Part shown: in pieces, positions 16,182 through 24,450 of the stretch
Layout: each line of letters starts with the position of its first letter
Position numbering within the stretch: the first letter of the stretch is position 1
NCBI RefSeq assembly: GCF_047730085.1
Contig: NZ_CP159830.1
Span: forward strand, 1,922,001 to 1,986,000
From: Njordibacter sp937773555
Lineage (GTDB): Bacteria; Pseudomonadota; Gammaproteobacteria; Pseudomonadales; Balneatricaceae
Direction of reading: 5' to 3'
Length of the DNA stretch: 64,000 nucleotides
The notes under the pieces: model-generated
Database searches by the model: none
The model's input: the letters and a program-made list of their open reading frames with translations, nothing else
What the model was told of the DNA's origin: nothing
Program-made: the position numbers and the translations under genes

Positions 16182-18089
16182 TTACTTTTGCACTTGGGCA
16201 TTATCCCAAGCGGCAATGATTAATTGATATTTTTTAGCCATTAACGCTACAGCTTGAGCATCGTCGAGGTGACCTTTTAACCAGCCCTGAGCGGCTTCGG
16301 AAAATAGTGTGCGACCAATGGCAAACCCTTTCACCCAAGGCTGTTTAGCCGCCACATAAAATGCTTCACTAATGCTTTCAATCGTGCCATTTAAACCCAA
16401 AACAATGACACCCTGGCAATAAATGTCATTTTTATCGATCACCTCACCCACTAACTGCCAATAAGCGTTATTTAATGCTGGCTCTAGCTTCCACCAATCA
16501 GGTTTAACACCCAAGTCATAAAAGTGCTGCATAATAGGCGAAACTTGATCAAAGGCAGGGCTGTTGTTATCTCTGGCTGTAATAATTTCCAACAGCCACT
16601 GATGCCCCGTAAAGCGGCACGCACGGTCTAGATTAAGTATTAACTGCTCGTGGTGTTGGCGAGTGGCTGCATCATCATCTAATCGGTAGGGACACAATAC
16701 TTTAACCGTTTGGTTAAGCGGCCAATCAGACAAATGCTGCACTATTTCGCCTTCGGCCTCTAGTTGCAACGGAAATTCCCCAGAGGCTTCTATTGGCCTG
16801 CCAACCCATGCATTGGTGCTGGTTATTTGATGCAATGCAGCTCGGCCTGTTCGGTCATCTACTAACATGCCAAAACCAACGTCTTGCCCAGCTTCCTGCT
16901 GCGCTGCTTGAACTGCAAGCTGTTTAAATTTGGCAATATCAGCAGGCGTTTTACCGGCAGATCTGGCCCATTGGTTAAACTGATAACGGTGATCTATAGC
17001 GAATGCGACTAAACGATTGTGTTGTTTATGTCGATTAGTTGTGCGATGGATATGATTAAGCACAGGGTCAAAGCGCAACGCTTTATGCTCACTTCCATGG
17101 GCTAGAAAATATTCTAATTCCTGCCATGAAGGCACAGCCGGCGCACAGCCATGCCGCGATACTGCAAAGGCACCACACGCGTTAGCATAGGCACAGCTGG
17201 TAGGCCAATCTTCACCCCCTAACCAACCCCGAAGCAAACCTGACATAAACGCATCACCAGCTCCCAGCACATTAAATACTTCTACTTTAAAACCGGGCCC
17301 TTCAGAGCCCGATTGCCAACCATTGATGTCACCCTCAAAAACGCGGCACCCTAGTGCCCCTCGCTTACACACTAAGGTAGCCATAGACATAGCCCGCACA
17401 ACAGCCAAGGCGTCAAGGCTATCCTCACAACCAGAAGCAATATGAAACTCTTCTTCAGTACCTACTATAAGGTCCATGTCAGGCAGGAATGCCTGCACAT
17501 GTTGGCTGACAGTGTCATTGGCTATAAATCGGCTTTCTCCATCACCATGGCCTGCCAAGCCCCACAAATTGGGTCTATAATCAATATCTAACACCACCTT
17601 TGTGCCATGTTTTTTTGCCAAATCGATGGCTTTTCGGCTGGCTGCCGCAACTTTAGGTGTACTTAAGTGCGTGCCCGATAAGAGTAAAGCCCGGCTTGAA
17701 GCGATCAAATCTTCATCGATATCATCTTCGCATAAGGCCATGTCGGCACAGTTTTCCCGATAAAAAATAAGCGGAAACTGTTCTTCGTCTTGAATACCTA
17801 AAACAACCAAGGCCGATAAACGTTCTGGATCAGTCTTCACCCCTTGCACGTCAACGCCCTCGGCCCGCATAGTTTCTCGAATAAAGCGTCCCATGTGCTC
17901 ATCACCTACGCGGGTGATCATGCCAGACTTAAGCCCCAAACGAGCAGTACCTATAGCCGTATTGGCTGGGCTGCCGCCAACATACTTGGCAAAACCGCCC
18001 ATATCCTCTAAACGCCCACCTACCTGCTGACCATAAAGATCAACGCTGGAGCGTCCAAAGCACACCAAATCCAAACTCTTATGTTTCAT
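16182..18089 (-). CDS. iolC: IolC kinase fused to DUF2090 aldolase-like domain
   Basis: A 635-residue two-domain protein. Residues 1 to about 330 are a PfkB-family 5-dehydro-2-deoxygluconokinase: GGSPANTAIGTARLG at 38-52, LDIDYRPNLWG near 168, and the catalytic NVLGAGDAF with base Asp279. Residues from about 345 to the end are a DUF2090 domain (FAIDHRYQFNQWA, LLEIITARDNN, IVLGLNGTIESI), a TIM-barrel fold annotated in fused proteins as the 5-dehydro-2-deoxyphosphogluconate aldolase. The protein would thus phosphorylate DKG and cleave it to malonate semialdehyde and DHAP. The ATG at 18089 is preferred to a TTG at 18119. A candidate RpiR site lies just upstream. Confidence 0.93.
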   Translation of the reverse strand: MKHKSLDLVCFGRSSVDLYGQQVGGRLEDMGGFAKYVGGSPANTAIGTARLGLKSGMITRVGDEHMGRFIRETMRAEGVDVQGVKTDPERLSALVVLGIQDEEQFPLIFYRENCADMALCEDDIDEDLIASSRALLLSGTHLSTPKVAAASRKAIDLAKKHGTKVVLDIDYRPNLWGLAGHGDGESRFIANDTVSQHVQAFLPDMDLIVGTEEEFHIASGCEDSLDALAVVRAMSMATLVCKRGALGCRVFEGDINGWQSGSEGPGFKVEVFNVLGAGDAFMSGLLRGWLGGEDWPTSCAYANACGAFAVSRHGCAPAVPSWQELEYFLAHGSEHKALRFDPVLNHIHRTTNRHKQHNRLVAFAIDHRYQFNQWARSAGKTPADIAKFKQLAVQAAQQEAGQDVGFGMLVDDRTGRAALHQITSTNAWVGRPIEASGEFPLQLEAEGEIVQHLSDWPLNQTVKVLCPYRLDDDAATRQHHEQLILNLDRACRFTGHQWLLEIITARDNNSPAFDQVSPIMQHFYDLGVKPDWWKLEPALNNAYWQLVGEVIDKNDIYCQGVIVLGLNGTIESISEAFYVAAKQPWVKGFAIGRTLFSEAAQGWLKGHLDDAQAVALMAKKYQLIIAAWDNAQVQK

Positions 18090-18102
18090 ATGTAAACCTA
18101 AA

Positions 18103-18117
18103 GGATATATATATTCC
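18103..18117. promoter_or_regulatory. Candidate IolR/RpiR operator upstream of iolC
   Basis: Read on the minus strand this is GGAATATATATATCC, 14 bp upstream of the iolC ATG. It shares 12 of 15 positions with GGAATATTTATTTCA at 19196-19210 in front of the transporter. Rhizobial IolR, also an RpiR protein, is known to use GGAA-N6-TTCC-like sites. Binding here is inferred. Confidence 0.45.
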
Positions 18118-18139
18118 AAATAGCGAGTAAAAAAAATAA

Positions 18140-18985
18140 TTATTTAACTGCTTTATCTAACTCGGCGCGCACTCTTCCTGTCTCTACAGCCAAGCAAAGT
18201 GCTAAGCACATAGTTGCCGACAACCCCCGAAAACCACTCACTTCCTCTTCCAACACTTCCAAGTGGAAATCATCACCTCTGGCAATTGGGCTTAATGTTG
18301 AGTCAGTTAAAGCCACCACATTGGTATTATTAGCCAAACAAATATCTACCAATTCTCTAGTATTTGCAGTGTAGGGACTAAAGCTTATCGCTAACAACAC
18401 ATCGTCTTCTTTTAGCATGCGAGCCTTATCTGCCATACTGTGGGGCATACCAGACAAAACCACTGACTGAACCCCAAGCTTTACCAAGGTGTAGTGTAAG
18501 TAAGCCACTACAGGCTCTGCCCTACCCTGGCCTGCAATGTATACCACTCTTGCCTGCGCTAGCTGCTCGCTGGCCTTTAATAATGCACTTGCATCTACAT
18601 TATGCTCCAAACGAGCAATAGATTCTGAAGCGGCCTGCGTGAAATGGGACAAAACAGTTTGCTCTGTGTCTGCCGAGCGCTGCATAGAGTTTAGTCTTTC
18701 AGAATAAGGTTGAGGCACATGTCGCATGCTTTCCTGAAACACCATTTGCATGTCAGAAAAACCTAGATAACCGATAGATTTAGCAAATCTCACCATAGTG
18801 GATGGTGTAACGCCTACCTGCTCACTAATGGAAGCAATAGTATTAAGTGCAATAACGTCTGGATTATGCATAGCAAACACGGCAACACTCTGTAGCCTTT
18901 TAGGTAGGTCTTGATAATGATTTTGCAACCAAGGTTTCAAATCACTAAATACACGTGGCGGCTTCACTTGAATCACTTTTGTCAT
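18140..18985 (-). CDS. RpiR family transcriptional regulator (IolR-like)
   Basis: A 281-residue regulator with an N-terminal RpiR helix-turn-helix (about residues 1-80; NTIASISEQVGVTPSTMVRFAKSIGYLGFSDMQ) and a C-terminal SIS sugar-isomerase domain (about 125-260; RVVYIAGQGRAEPVVAYLHYTLVKLG and AISFSPYTANTRELVDICL). SIS domains bind phosphosugars. Rhizobial IolR repressors have this architecture and respond to inositol pathway intermediates. It leads the minus-strand iol operon, 50 bp ahead of iolC, and is divergent from the transporter arm, so it is the obvious regulator of both. Confidence 0.92.
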   Translation of the reverse strand: MTKVIQVKPPRVFSDLKPWLQNHYQDLPKRLQSVAVFAMHNPDVIALNTIASISEQVGVTPSTMVRFAKSIGYLGFSDMQMVFQESMRHVPQPYSERLNSMQRSADTEQTVLSHFTQAASESIARLEHNVDASALLKASEQLAQARVVYIAGQGRAEPVVAYLHYTLVKLGVQSVVLSGMPHSMADKARMLKEDDVLLAISFSPYTANTRELVDICLANNTNVVALTDSTLSPIARGDDFHLEVLEEEVSGFRGLSATMCLALCLAVETGRVRAELDKAVK

Positions 18986-19434
18986 ATCTTATATTCGACT
19001 CGACGAGCATAATGCATAAATAATTATGGGCGCTAATAGTTCAGAAAAATCTAAACTAAAATGAAATACTGTCAGGCTAAACGCTTACCCTTTAGCCTAA
19101 GTTAGCTTGAAAGACCTCCCTGTTGCGCCCTTAGTAATCATGACCAACCCAATATGTTAAATCTTGCTTGAGTATACGCAAAACATTTTACATTTGGAAT
19201 ATTTATTTCAAAAATAAAAATGTTGAAATTTATTTTTGAAAATGGTACAAATTGGTTCGTACCAAATACGTTCGCTTAGGTTGCCTTTCTACAATCTATC
19301 TATGTATTTGTTGTGAACGCATTTAACCCAACGCCAAGCTTTGGGTTATTGAAGTAGTAATAGTGACAAACCGCGGAATACTCCGCATAACAAACACTAA
19401 AAATCAGCTAGCTGAATTTTTAGGAGGAAAAATA
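18986..19434. promoter_or_regulatory. Divergent control region between rpiR/iol and the ABC transporter
   Basis: A 449-bp AT-rich gap without a convincing gene. It holds GGAATATTTATTTC at 19196-19209 and a related GAAATTTATTTTTG at 19225-19238 (RpiR-like half-palindromes) and a perfect inverted repeat TGGTAC (19243-19248) / GTACCA (19259-19264). A near-perfect ribosome site AGGAGG is at 19422-19427. The stretch 18990-19190 shows nothing further that I can identify. I do not assign -35/-10 boxes. Confidence 0.6.
19243..19264. promoter_or_regulatory. 22-bp inverted repeat TGGTAC-N10-GTACCA
   Basis: Perfect 6-bp arms around a 10-bp spacer, with an overlapping TTGGT-TCGT-ACCAA. It lies about 170 bp upstream of the binding-protein start and unlike the flanking AT-rich RpiR-like sites it is GC-containing, so a second DNA-binding protein may act here. 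Confidence 0.45.
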
Positions 19435-20367
19435 ATGAAAAAAATCAATTTGTTTGCAGCCACAGCTCTATCTGTGGTTATGGCTACCGGCGCAAATGCT
19501 GCAACCATTGGATATTTAAGTTCTAACTTCGATGATAATTTTCTAACCTTAATGCGTGAAGCGGCCAAAGCTCACACAGAAGAAAGAGGTCATACTTTCC
19601 AGATTGAAGATGCTCGTGAAGACGTAGGCACTCAGTTAAGCCAAGTGCAAAACTTCATCGCTTCTGGCGTTGATGCTCTAGTAGTTACTGCAGTAAGTGC
19701 TGCTGCAACACCTCAAATGACTAAAATGGCTAATGCAGCAGGCATTCCAATTGTATACGTTAACCGTATGCCAGCAGATTCTGCTAGCTTAGGCGGCACT
19801 AGTACTTTTGTGGGTTCTAACGAGACTTGGTCTGGCACTTTGGCAGCCTTTGAATTATGTAACCTAGCTGGCGGTGCAGGTAATGCGGTAATGTTACAAG
19901 GCATCTTGTCTAACGAAGCTGCGATCACACGCTCAAAAGACTTCGAAGAAGTGTTGGCACTATCTATGTGTAATGGCATCACTTTAGAAGCTGTTGAAGT
20001 AGGTAGCTGGCAGCGTTCGAAAGGCAACGACATTGTTTCTAACTGGTTAAGCTCGGGTATGGAAATCGATATCGTTTTTGCTAACAACGACGAAATGGGT
20101 CTAGGCGCAGTTCAAGCGTTCAAAAATGCTGGTATCAGCATGGATGACGTGCTTATTGGTAGCGTAGACGCAACTGCTGATGCACTCGCGTCTATGGCAG
20201 CAGGCGAACTAGATGTAACGGTATTCCAGAACGCTGCAGGCCAAGCAACTGGCGGTATTGACGCTGCAATCGCTGCGATCAACGGTGAGTCTCTGCCCAA
20301 CGCAATTACCATTCCTTTTGAATTGGTAACTCCTGATAACATGGCAGACTACATGGGCGCTAACTAA
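19435..20367 (+). CDS. Sugar/inositol ABC transporter periplasmic binding protein
   Basis: A 310-residue periplasmic-binding protein of the ribose/inositol cluster (Peripla_BP_4). The signal peptide is MKKINLFAATALSVVMATGANA, cleaved before ATIGYLS. The start is fixed by AGGAGG 7 bp upstream. The fold is shown by LSSNFDDNFLTLMREAAKAHTEERGH, the VDALVVTAVSAAATPQMTKMANAAGIPIVYVNR hinge segment and FANNDEMGLGAVQAFKNAG. The genetic setting next to iol genes makes an inositol the likely ligand, as for IbpA of Caulobacter, but ribose-like sugars cannot be excluded from sequence. Confidence 0.92.
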   Translation: MKKINLFAATALSVVMATGANAATIGYLSSNFDDNFLTLMREAAKAHTEERGHTFQIEDAREDVGTQLSQVQNFIASGVDALVVTAVSAAATPQMTKMANAAGIPIVYVNRMPADSASLGGTSTFVGSNETWSGTLAAFELCNLAGGAGNAVMLQGILSNEAAITRSKDFEEVLALSMCNGITLEAVEVGSWQRSKGNDIVSNWLSSGMEIDIVFANNDEMGLGAVQAFKNAGISMDDVLIGSVDATADALASMAAGELDVTVFQNAAGQATGGIDAAIAAINGESLPNAITIPFELVTPDNMADYMGAN

Positions 20368-20388
20368 GTCTTAACGCCTTAGTATGTG

Positions 20389-20420
20389 AAAAAACCTCTG
20401 GATTTATTCCGGAGGTTTTT
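20389..20420 (+). terminator. Intra-operon terminator/attenuator after the binding protein
   Basis: AAAAAACCTCTGG (20389-20401) pairs with CCGGAGGTTTTT (20409-20420) over a short loop, with one G-T pair, and ends in a T-run. Sitting between the binding-protein and ATPase genes it would lower downstream expression relative to the receptor, a common arrangement. Confidence 0.85.
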
Positions 20421-20463
20421 AGTTACACCTCATTTTTAGCTTTCAGTGTCTTTAGAGAACTCT

Positions 20464-21246
20464 ATGAACAACCAAGACGACATTATCCTACGCACAGAAA
20501 ATCTCACCAAACGCTATGGCGGCGTTCACGCATTAGAAGAAGCCAACTTCACTCTGAAAAAAGGTGAACACGTTGCTATTGTAGGAGACAACGGCGCCGG
20601 CAAGTCTACCTTTGTGCGCCAAATAACTGGCGTAGAACAACCCTCTTCAGGTGACATTTTTTTTGAAGGCCAACGAGTAGAATTTAACTCGCCTTTAGAA
20701 GCGCGCGAAGCAGGCATTGAGTCTGTATTTCAAGACTTAGCCCTATGCAATGATTTAGATGTGCCTTCAAACCTATTTTTAGGTCGTGAAGAATTACTTT
20801 TCAAATTTGGGCCTTTTAGCATCCTTGATGAAAAGAAGATGATGCAAAAAGCCAAAGAAGTATTAGAAAGAACCGCTATAAAAATACCAAATTTAAGTAA
20901 CCACGTGGGCGATATGTCCGGTGGCCAAAGACAATGTGTGGCTATTAGCCGCTCAGCTAGTTTTGCATCAAAGCTTATCATTATGGACGAACCCACTGCC
21001 GCTCTTGGGGTGCAGGAAACCACTCAAGTGGAAAATATTATTCGTGGTTTAAAAGAGCAAGGTGTTCCCCTTATTCTTATTAGTCATAACTTACGCCAAG
21101 TATTTAACTTAGTAGACAAAATATGGGTTTTTCGTCGCGGACGTATCGTTGGTGAAGTGATCGCTGCTGAAACTGACGGCAATGAAATTGTGTCTATGAT
21201 TACAGGCATGCAAGACGGTGTTCACGAAAAAGCCAGTTACATTTAG
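20464..21246 (+). CDS. Sugar ABC transporter ATP-binding protein, single nucleotide-binding domain
   Basis: About 260 residues. Walker A GDNGAGKST, Q-loop region ESVFQDLALCNDLDVPSNLFLGRE, signature DMSGGQRQCVAISRS, Walker B LIIMDEPTAALG and the H-loop ILISHNLRQ are all intact. Sugar transporters of the ribose/inositol class usually have a ~500-residue fused double ATPase; this one has a single domain as in the fructose transporter FrcA, so it must homodimerise. The start is taken at the ATG 20464; a GTG at 20446 is in frame and equally possible. It energises the two permeases that follow. Confidence 0.93.
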   Translation: MNNQDDIILRTENLTKRYGGVHALEEANFTLKKGEHVAIVGDNGAGKSTFVRQITGVEQPSSGDIFFEGQRVEFNSPLEAREAGIESVFQDLALCNDLDVPSNLFLGREELLFKFGPFSILDEKKMMQKAKEVLERTAIKIPNLSNHVGDMSGGQRQCVAISRSASFASKLIIMDEPTAALGVQETTQVENIIRGLKEQGVPLILISHNLRQVFNLVDKIWVFRRGRIVGEVIAAETDGNEIVSMITGMQDGVHEKASYI

Positions 21247-21255
21247 GGGGTTACC

Positions 21256-22242
21256 ATGTTTAAAAGAGCAAACCTCCCTGCTGAGGCCAGCATATTTGCT
21301 GTGTTCGTTGGCATCGCCGTGTTATTTGAAATACTTGGCTGGTTCGTTGTAGGCAAAAGCTTTTTGGGCAATGTACAACGTTTAGAAATCATTATTTTAC
21401 AAGTGTGTATTTTTGGCATTATCGCCGTGGGTGTTACCCAAGTCATTATTACTTCAGGTATAGACCTTTCAGGTGGTGCTGTATTAGCCCTATCAGCAAT
21501 GGTTGCTGCTAGTTTCGCGCAATCAGCAGATGCCTTCGCACCTATATTTCCACAGTTTTTAGGCTTACCTATTATCATCCCTATTGTGGTTGGCTTAAGC
21601 GTTGGCGCTGCATGTGGCTGGATTAACGGCGCCATTACTGCCTACACAGGCATTCCATCATTCATTGCCACCTTGGGCATGCTGGTTACTGCGCGTGCTG
21701 TGGCGGTTATCTACACCGAAGGCCAGCCGATCTATTCTTTGTCAGACTCTTTCACTGCCATTGGTTCTGGGGCTTGGCCGGTATTAATATTTTTCATAGT
21801 GGCGGTAATATTCCACCTTCTCTTAAAGCATACTGTTTATGGTAAACACACTTACGCGATTGGCTCTAACGAAAGAGCTGCACGAGTGGCAGGCATTAAT
21901 GTGCGACGCCACAAAATTATGGTGTATACCATTGCTGGGTCTTTATCTGGATTAGCGGGCGTGGTCATGTGTTCACGTGCCACCATTGCCCAGTCGGGTA
22001 TGGGAACCATGTATGAGTTAGATGCGATCTCTGCCGTGGTGATCGGTGGCACCTCTTTGTTTGGTGGCCGCGGGCGTATTACTGGAACTGTTATTGGAGT
22101 TTGCATTTTAGGTGTTATTACCTCTGGCTTCACGTTCTTGCGTATCGACTTCTATTACCAAGAAATTGTAAAAGGCATGATTATTGTAGGTGCAGTAATG
22201 CTTGATCAGCGCCGCCAAGCCCAACGACGCTTACGCGCATAA
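21256..22242 (+). CDS. Sugar ABC transporter permease 1
   Basis: A 328-residue inner-membrane permease of the RbsC/BPD_transp_2 family. Multiple hydrophobic helices are evident, with the family segments VGVTQVIITSGIDLSGGAVLALSAMVAA, IPSFIATLGMLVTARA, YAIGSNERAARVAGINVRRHKIMVYTIAG and AVVIGGTSLFGGRGRITGTVIGVCILGVI. A GGGGG ribosome site precedes the ATG. It is clearly paralogous to the next gene along its whole length, so the pair probably forms a heterodimeric channel or two alternative homodimers. Confidence 0.93.
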   Translation: MFKRANLPAEASIFAVFVGIAVLFEILGWFVVGKSFLGNVQRLEIIILQVCIFGIIAVGVTQVIITSGIDLSGGAVLALSAMVAASFAQSADAFAPIFPQFLGLPIIIPIVVGLSVGAACGWINGAITAYTGIPSFIATLGMLVTARAVAVIYTEGQPIYSLSDSFTAIGSGAWPVLIFFIVAVIFHLLLKHTVYGKHTYAIGSNERAARVAGINVRRHKIMVYTIAGSLSGLAGVVMCSRATIAQSGMGTMYELDAISAVVIGGTSLFGGRGRITGTVIGVCILGVITSGFTFLRIDFYYQEIVKGMIIVGAVMLDQRRQAQRRLRA

Positions 22243-22255
22243 CCAGGACATTACT

Positions 22256-23278
22256 ATGACATCATCTTCATCTACAGGCGGTTACAAAACTGTAAAAAGT
22301 TGGAAAGACTGGCTGCCAAAAGACGTCAGCATTCTTATGGTTTTGCTTGGCACAGTGTTTATTTTTGAAGTGCTGGGCTGGTTCATTGCTGAGCAAAGCT
22401 TTATCTTTAACACTCAACGTCTTACCATTATTATTTTGCAAATGTCTATTATTGGCATTATTGCCATAGGCGTGACTCAAATTATCATCATGGCAGGTAT
22501 TGATCTATCCAGTGGATCGGCCCTGGCCTTCACAGGCATTGTGGCTGCAAGCTTTGCACAAACCTCTGAGTATACTCGTGCCGTTTACCCCGCTCTGACC
22601 GACATGCCTGTCCTTTTGCCCATTATTGCTGGCATTTTAGTAGGGTTTGTTTTGGGTGGTATCAACGGTGGTTTGATTGGCTATGCTGGTATCCCACCGT
22701 TTATTGCAACCTTAGGCATGCTTGTAGCTGCCAGAGGCTTAGCTCGCTGGTACACCAGTGGCTCCCAGGTCAGTTTCTTTATCGACGACTACGCTATTTT
22801 GGGCAGTGGCATTGTTCCGGTAATCATATTTTTAACCACAGCAATGGCGTTTCATTTATTGTTGCGCTACACCCGTTATGGTCGCTACACCTACGCTATT
22901 GGTTCGAACGAGCAAGCAGCGCGAGTGGCTGGCATCAACATTAGAGCCCATAAGCTGTTGGTCTATACCTTAGCTGGTGGCCTATATGGCTTGGCAGCAG
23001 TAGTAGAAACTTCACGCACACTCACAGCTCAATCTGGTGCTGGCATGCTCTACGAGCTTGACGCCATTGCCGCCGTAGTCATTGGTGGTACTTCGTTAAT
23101 GGGTGGTAAAGGCCGTATTACTGGCACCATTATTGGTGTGTGTATTTTGGGTGTAATCACCTCTGGTTTTACATTTTTAGGTATTGGTTCGTTTTACACC
23201 AATATCGTTAAAGGCATTATCATCGTCGCAGCTGTTGCAGCTGACCAATATAGTAATAACAAAAACGCTAACCGTTAA
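22256..23278 (+). CDS. Sugar ABC transporter permease 2 (paralogue of permease 1)
   Basis: A 340-residue permease of the same family. Nearly every family motif is shared with permease 1 (IAIGVTQIIIMAGIDLSS, IPPFIATLGMLVAARG, YAIGSNEQAARVAGINI, GGTSLMGGKGRITGTIIGVC), showing a tandem gene duplication. The ATG at 22256, preceded by CAGGAC, is preferred; a reading from 22202 would overlap permease 1. An extra N-terminal 20-25 residues (SSSSTGGYKTVKSWKDWLP) distinguishes it. It is 13 bp from its partner. Confidence 0.93.
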   Translation: MTSSSSTGGYKTVKSWKDWLPKDVSILMVLLGTVFIFEVLGWFIAEQSFIFNTQRLTIIILQMSIIGIIAIGVTQIIIMAGIDLSSGSALAFTGIVAASFAQTSEYTRAVYPALTDMPVLLPIIAGILVGFVLGGINGGLIGYAGIPPFIATLGMLVAARGLARWYTSGSQVSFFIDDYAILGSGIVPVIIFLTTAMAFHLLLRYTRYGRYTYAIGSNEQAARVAGINIRAHKLLVYTLAGGLYGLAAVVETSRTLTAQSGAGMLYELDAIAAVVIGGTSLMGGKGRITGTIIGVCILGVITSGFTFLGIGSFYTNIVKGIIIVAAVAADQYSNNKNANR

Positions 23279-23324
23279 TTTTATTCTAACGATTTATCGG
23301 TTTGAAAAGTTTGAGAAAAAACAC

Positions 23325-24449
23325 ATGAAAGAAATAGGTATCGGTGTTATTGGCACCGCGTTTATGGGCAAAGCCCACTCTATCGCATATGCATCTGCAG
23401 CCACTGCATTTGGTGGCAATCTGCGCCCAAGGTTAGAAATGGTATGTGATCAAGACCCTCAAGTGGCTGAAGATAAGCGAGCAGAAATGGGCTTTGCCCG
23501 CTGCACGACCAACTACATGGACGTGGTGAATGACCCCAATGTAGATTTGATTTCTATTTGTGTACCTAATTCTGTGCACAAAGAAATCGCTATTGCAGCC
23601 CTGGCTGCAGGCAAACATGTGTGGTGTGAAAAACCCATGTCTACTAACTTGGCTGATTCTCAAGCCATGGTAGATGCTGCTGCAGCAAGCGAGCAGAAAA
23701 CCATTGTTGGTTATAACTATACCCAAAATCCTTTAGTACATGCTGCTAGAGATATGATTAACGAAGGTGTGATTGGTGATGTCACTGGTTTTTTTGGTGT
23801 TTACGATGTAGACAACGAAGCTGATCCAGATCGCCCTTACAGCTGGCGTATGAACCGCGAGCTATCAGGCACTGGCGCCAATGCTGATGTCATGTGTCAC
23901 TTAGTGAGCGTAGCCCACTTTATGACTGGCAGCGATATCAATAGTGTTGTGGGTGAATATGACATAGTTTATGCAGATCGCCACGATCCTAAAACGAATA
24001 CCCGCAAAACTGTGGACAATGACGATGTATGTATGGCCATTGCTCGTTTTGACAGCGGCATTAAAGGTACCTTACGCGTAAGTCGGGTGGCTTGGGGTCG
24101 TAAGTGTGGTTTAAGCTGGGAAGTGCATGGTTCTCAGGGCATGATTCGTTTCGATCAAGAACGTCTTAACGAGCTGCAACTGTATACCCGTTCTGACGAT
24201 CCTCGACAGCAAGGTTTCCGTACTATTTTATCAGGCCCTTATCATAAGCCTTATGATGCTTTTTTACCCAATGCTGGCCACACACTGGGCTACATTGATG
24301 TTAAAGCGTGTGAGTTAAATCAATTGCTCACCACCATTGAAGACGGTGGACAAACTTGGCCGTGTTTTGCTGATGGGTTAAAAATAGAAAAAGTAATGGA
24401 TGCCATTGATCGTTCAGCCATGAGTGGCCATTGGACGGACGTGGAATAG
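23325..24449 (+). CDS. Gfo/Idh/MocA dehydrogenase, second inositol-type dehydrogenase
   Basis: A 374-residue NAD(P)-dependent oxidoreductase. Rossmann motif VIGTAFMGKAHS is near residue 8, the family EKP motif is in GKHVWCEKPMSTN, and the catalytic region carries GTGANADVMCHLVSVAHFMTG. The longer C-terminal half (HKPYDAFLPNAGHTLGYIDVKACEL) is like dehydrogenases that use inositol isomers or sugar derivatives rather than the iolG at 11549. The start at 23325 follows TGAGAAAAAACAC; a longer reading from 23184 overlaps permease 2. Substrate may be another inositol isomer; this is inferred from the cluster. Confidence 0.88.
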   Translation: MKEIGIGVIGTAFMGKAHSIAYASAATAFGGNLRPRLEMVCDQDPQVAEDKRAEMGFARCTTNYMDVVNDPNVDLISICVPNSVHKEIAIAALAAGKHVWCEKPMSTNLADSQAMVDAAAASEQKTIVGYNYTQNPLVHAARDMINEGVIGDVTGFFGVYDVDNEADPDRPYSWRMNRELSGTGANADVMCHLVSVAHFMTGSDINSVVGEYDIVYADRHDPKTNTRKTVDNDDVCMAIARFDSGIKGTLRVSRVAWGRKCGLSWEVHGSQGMIRFDQERLNELQLYTRSDDPRQQGFRTILSGPYHKPYDAFLPNAGHTLGYIDVKACELNQLLTTIEDGGQTWPCFADGLKIEKVMDAIDRSAMSGHWTDVE

Positions 24450-24450
24450 C

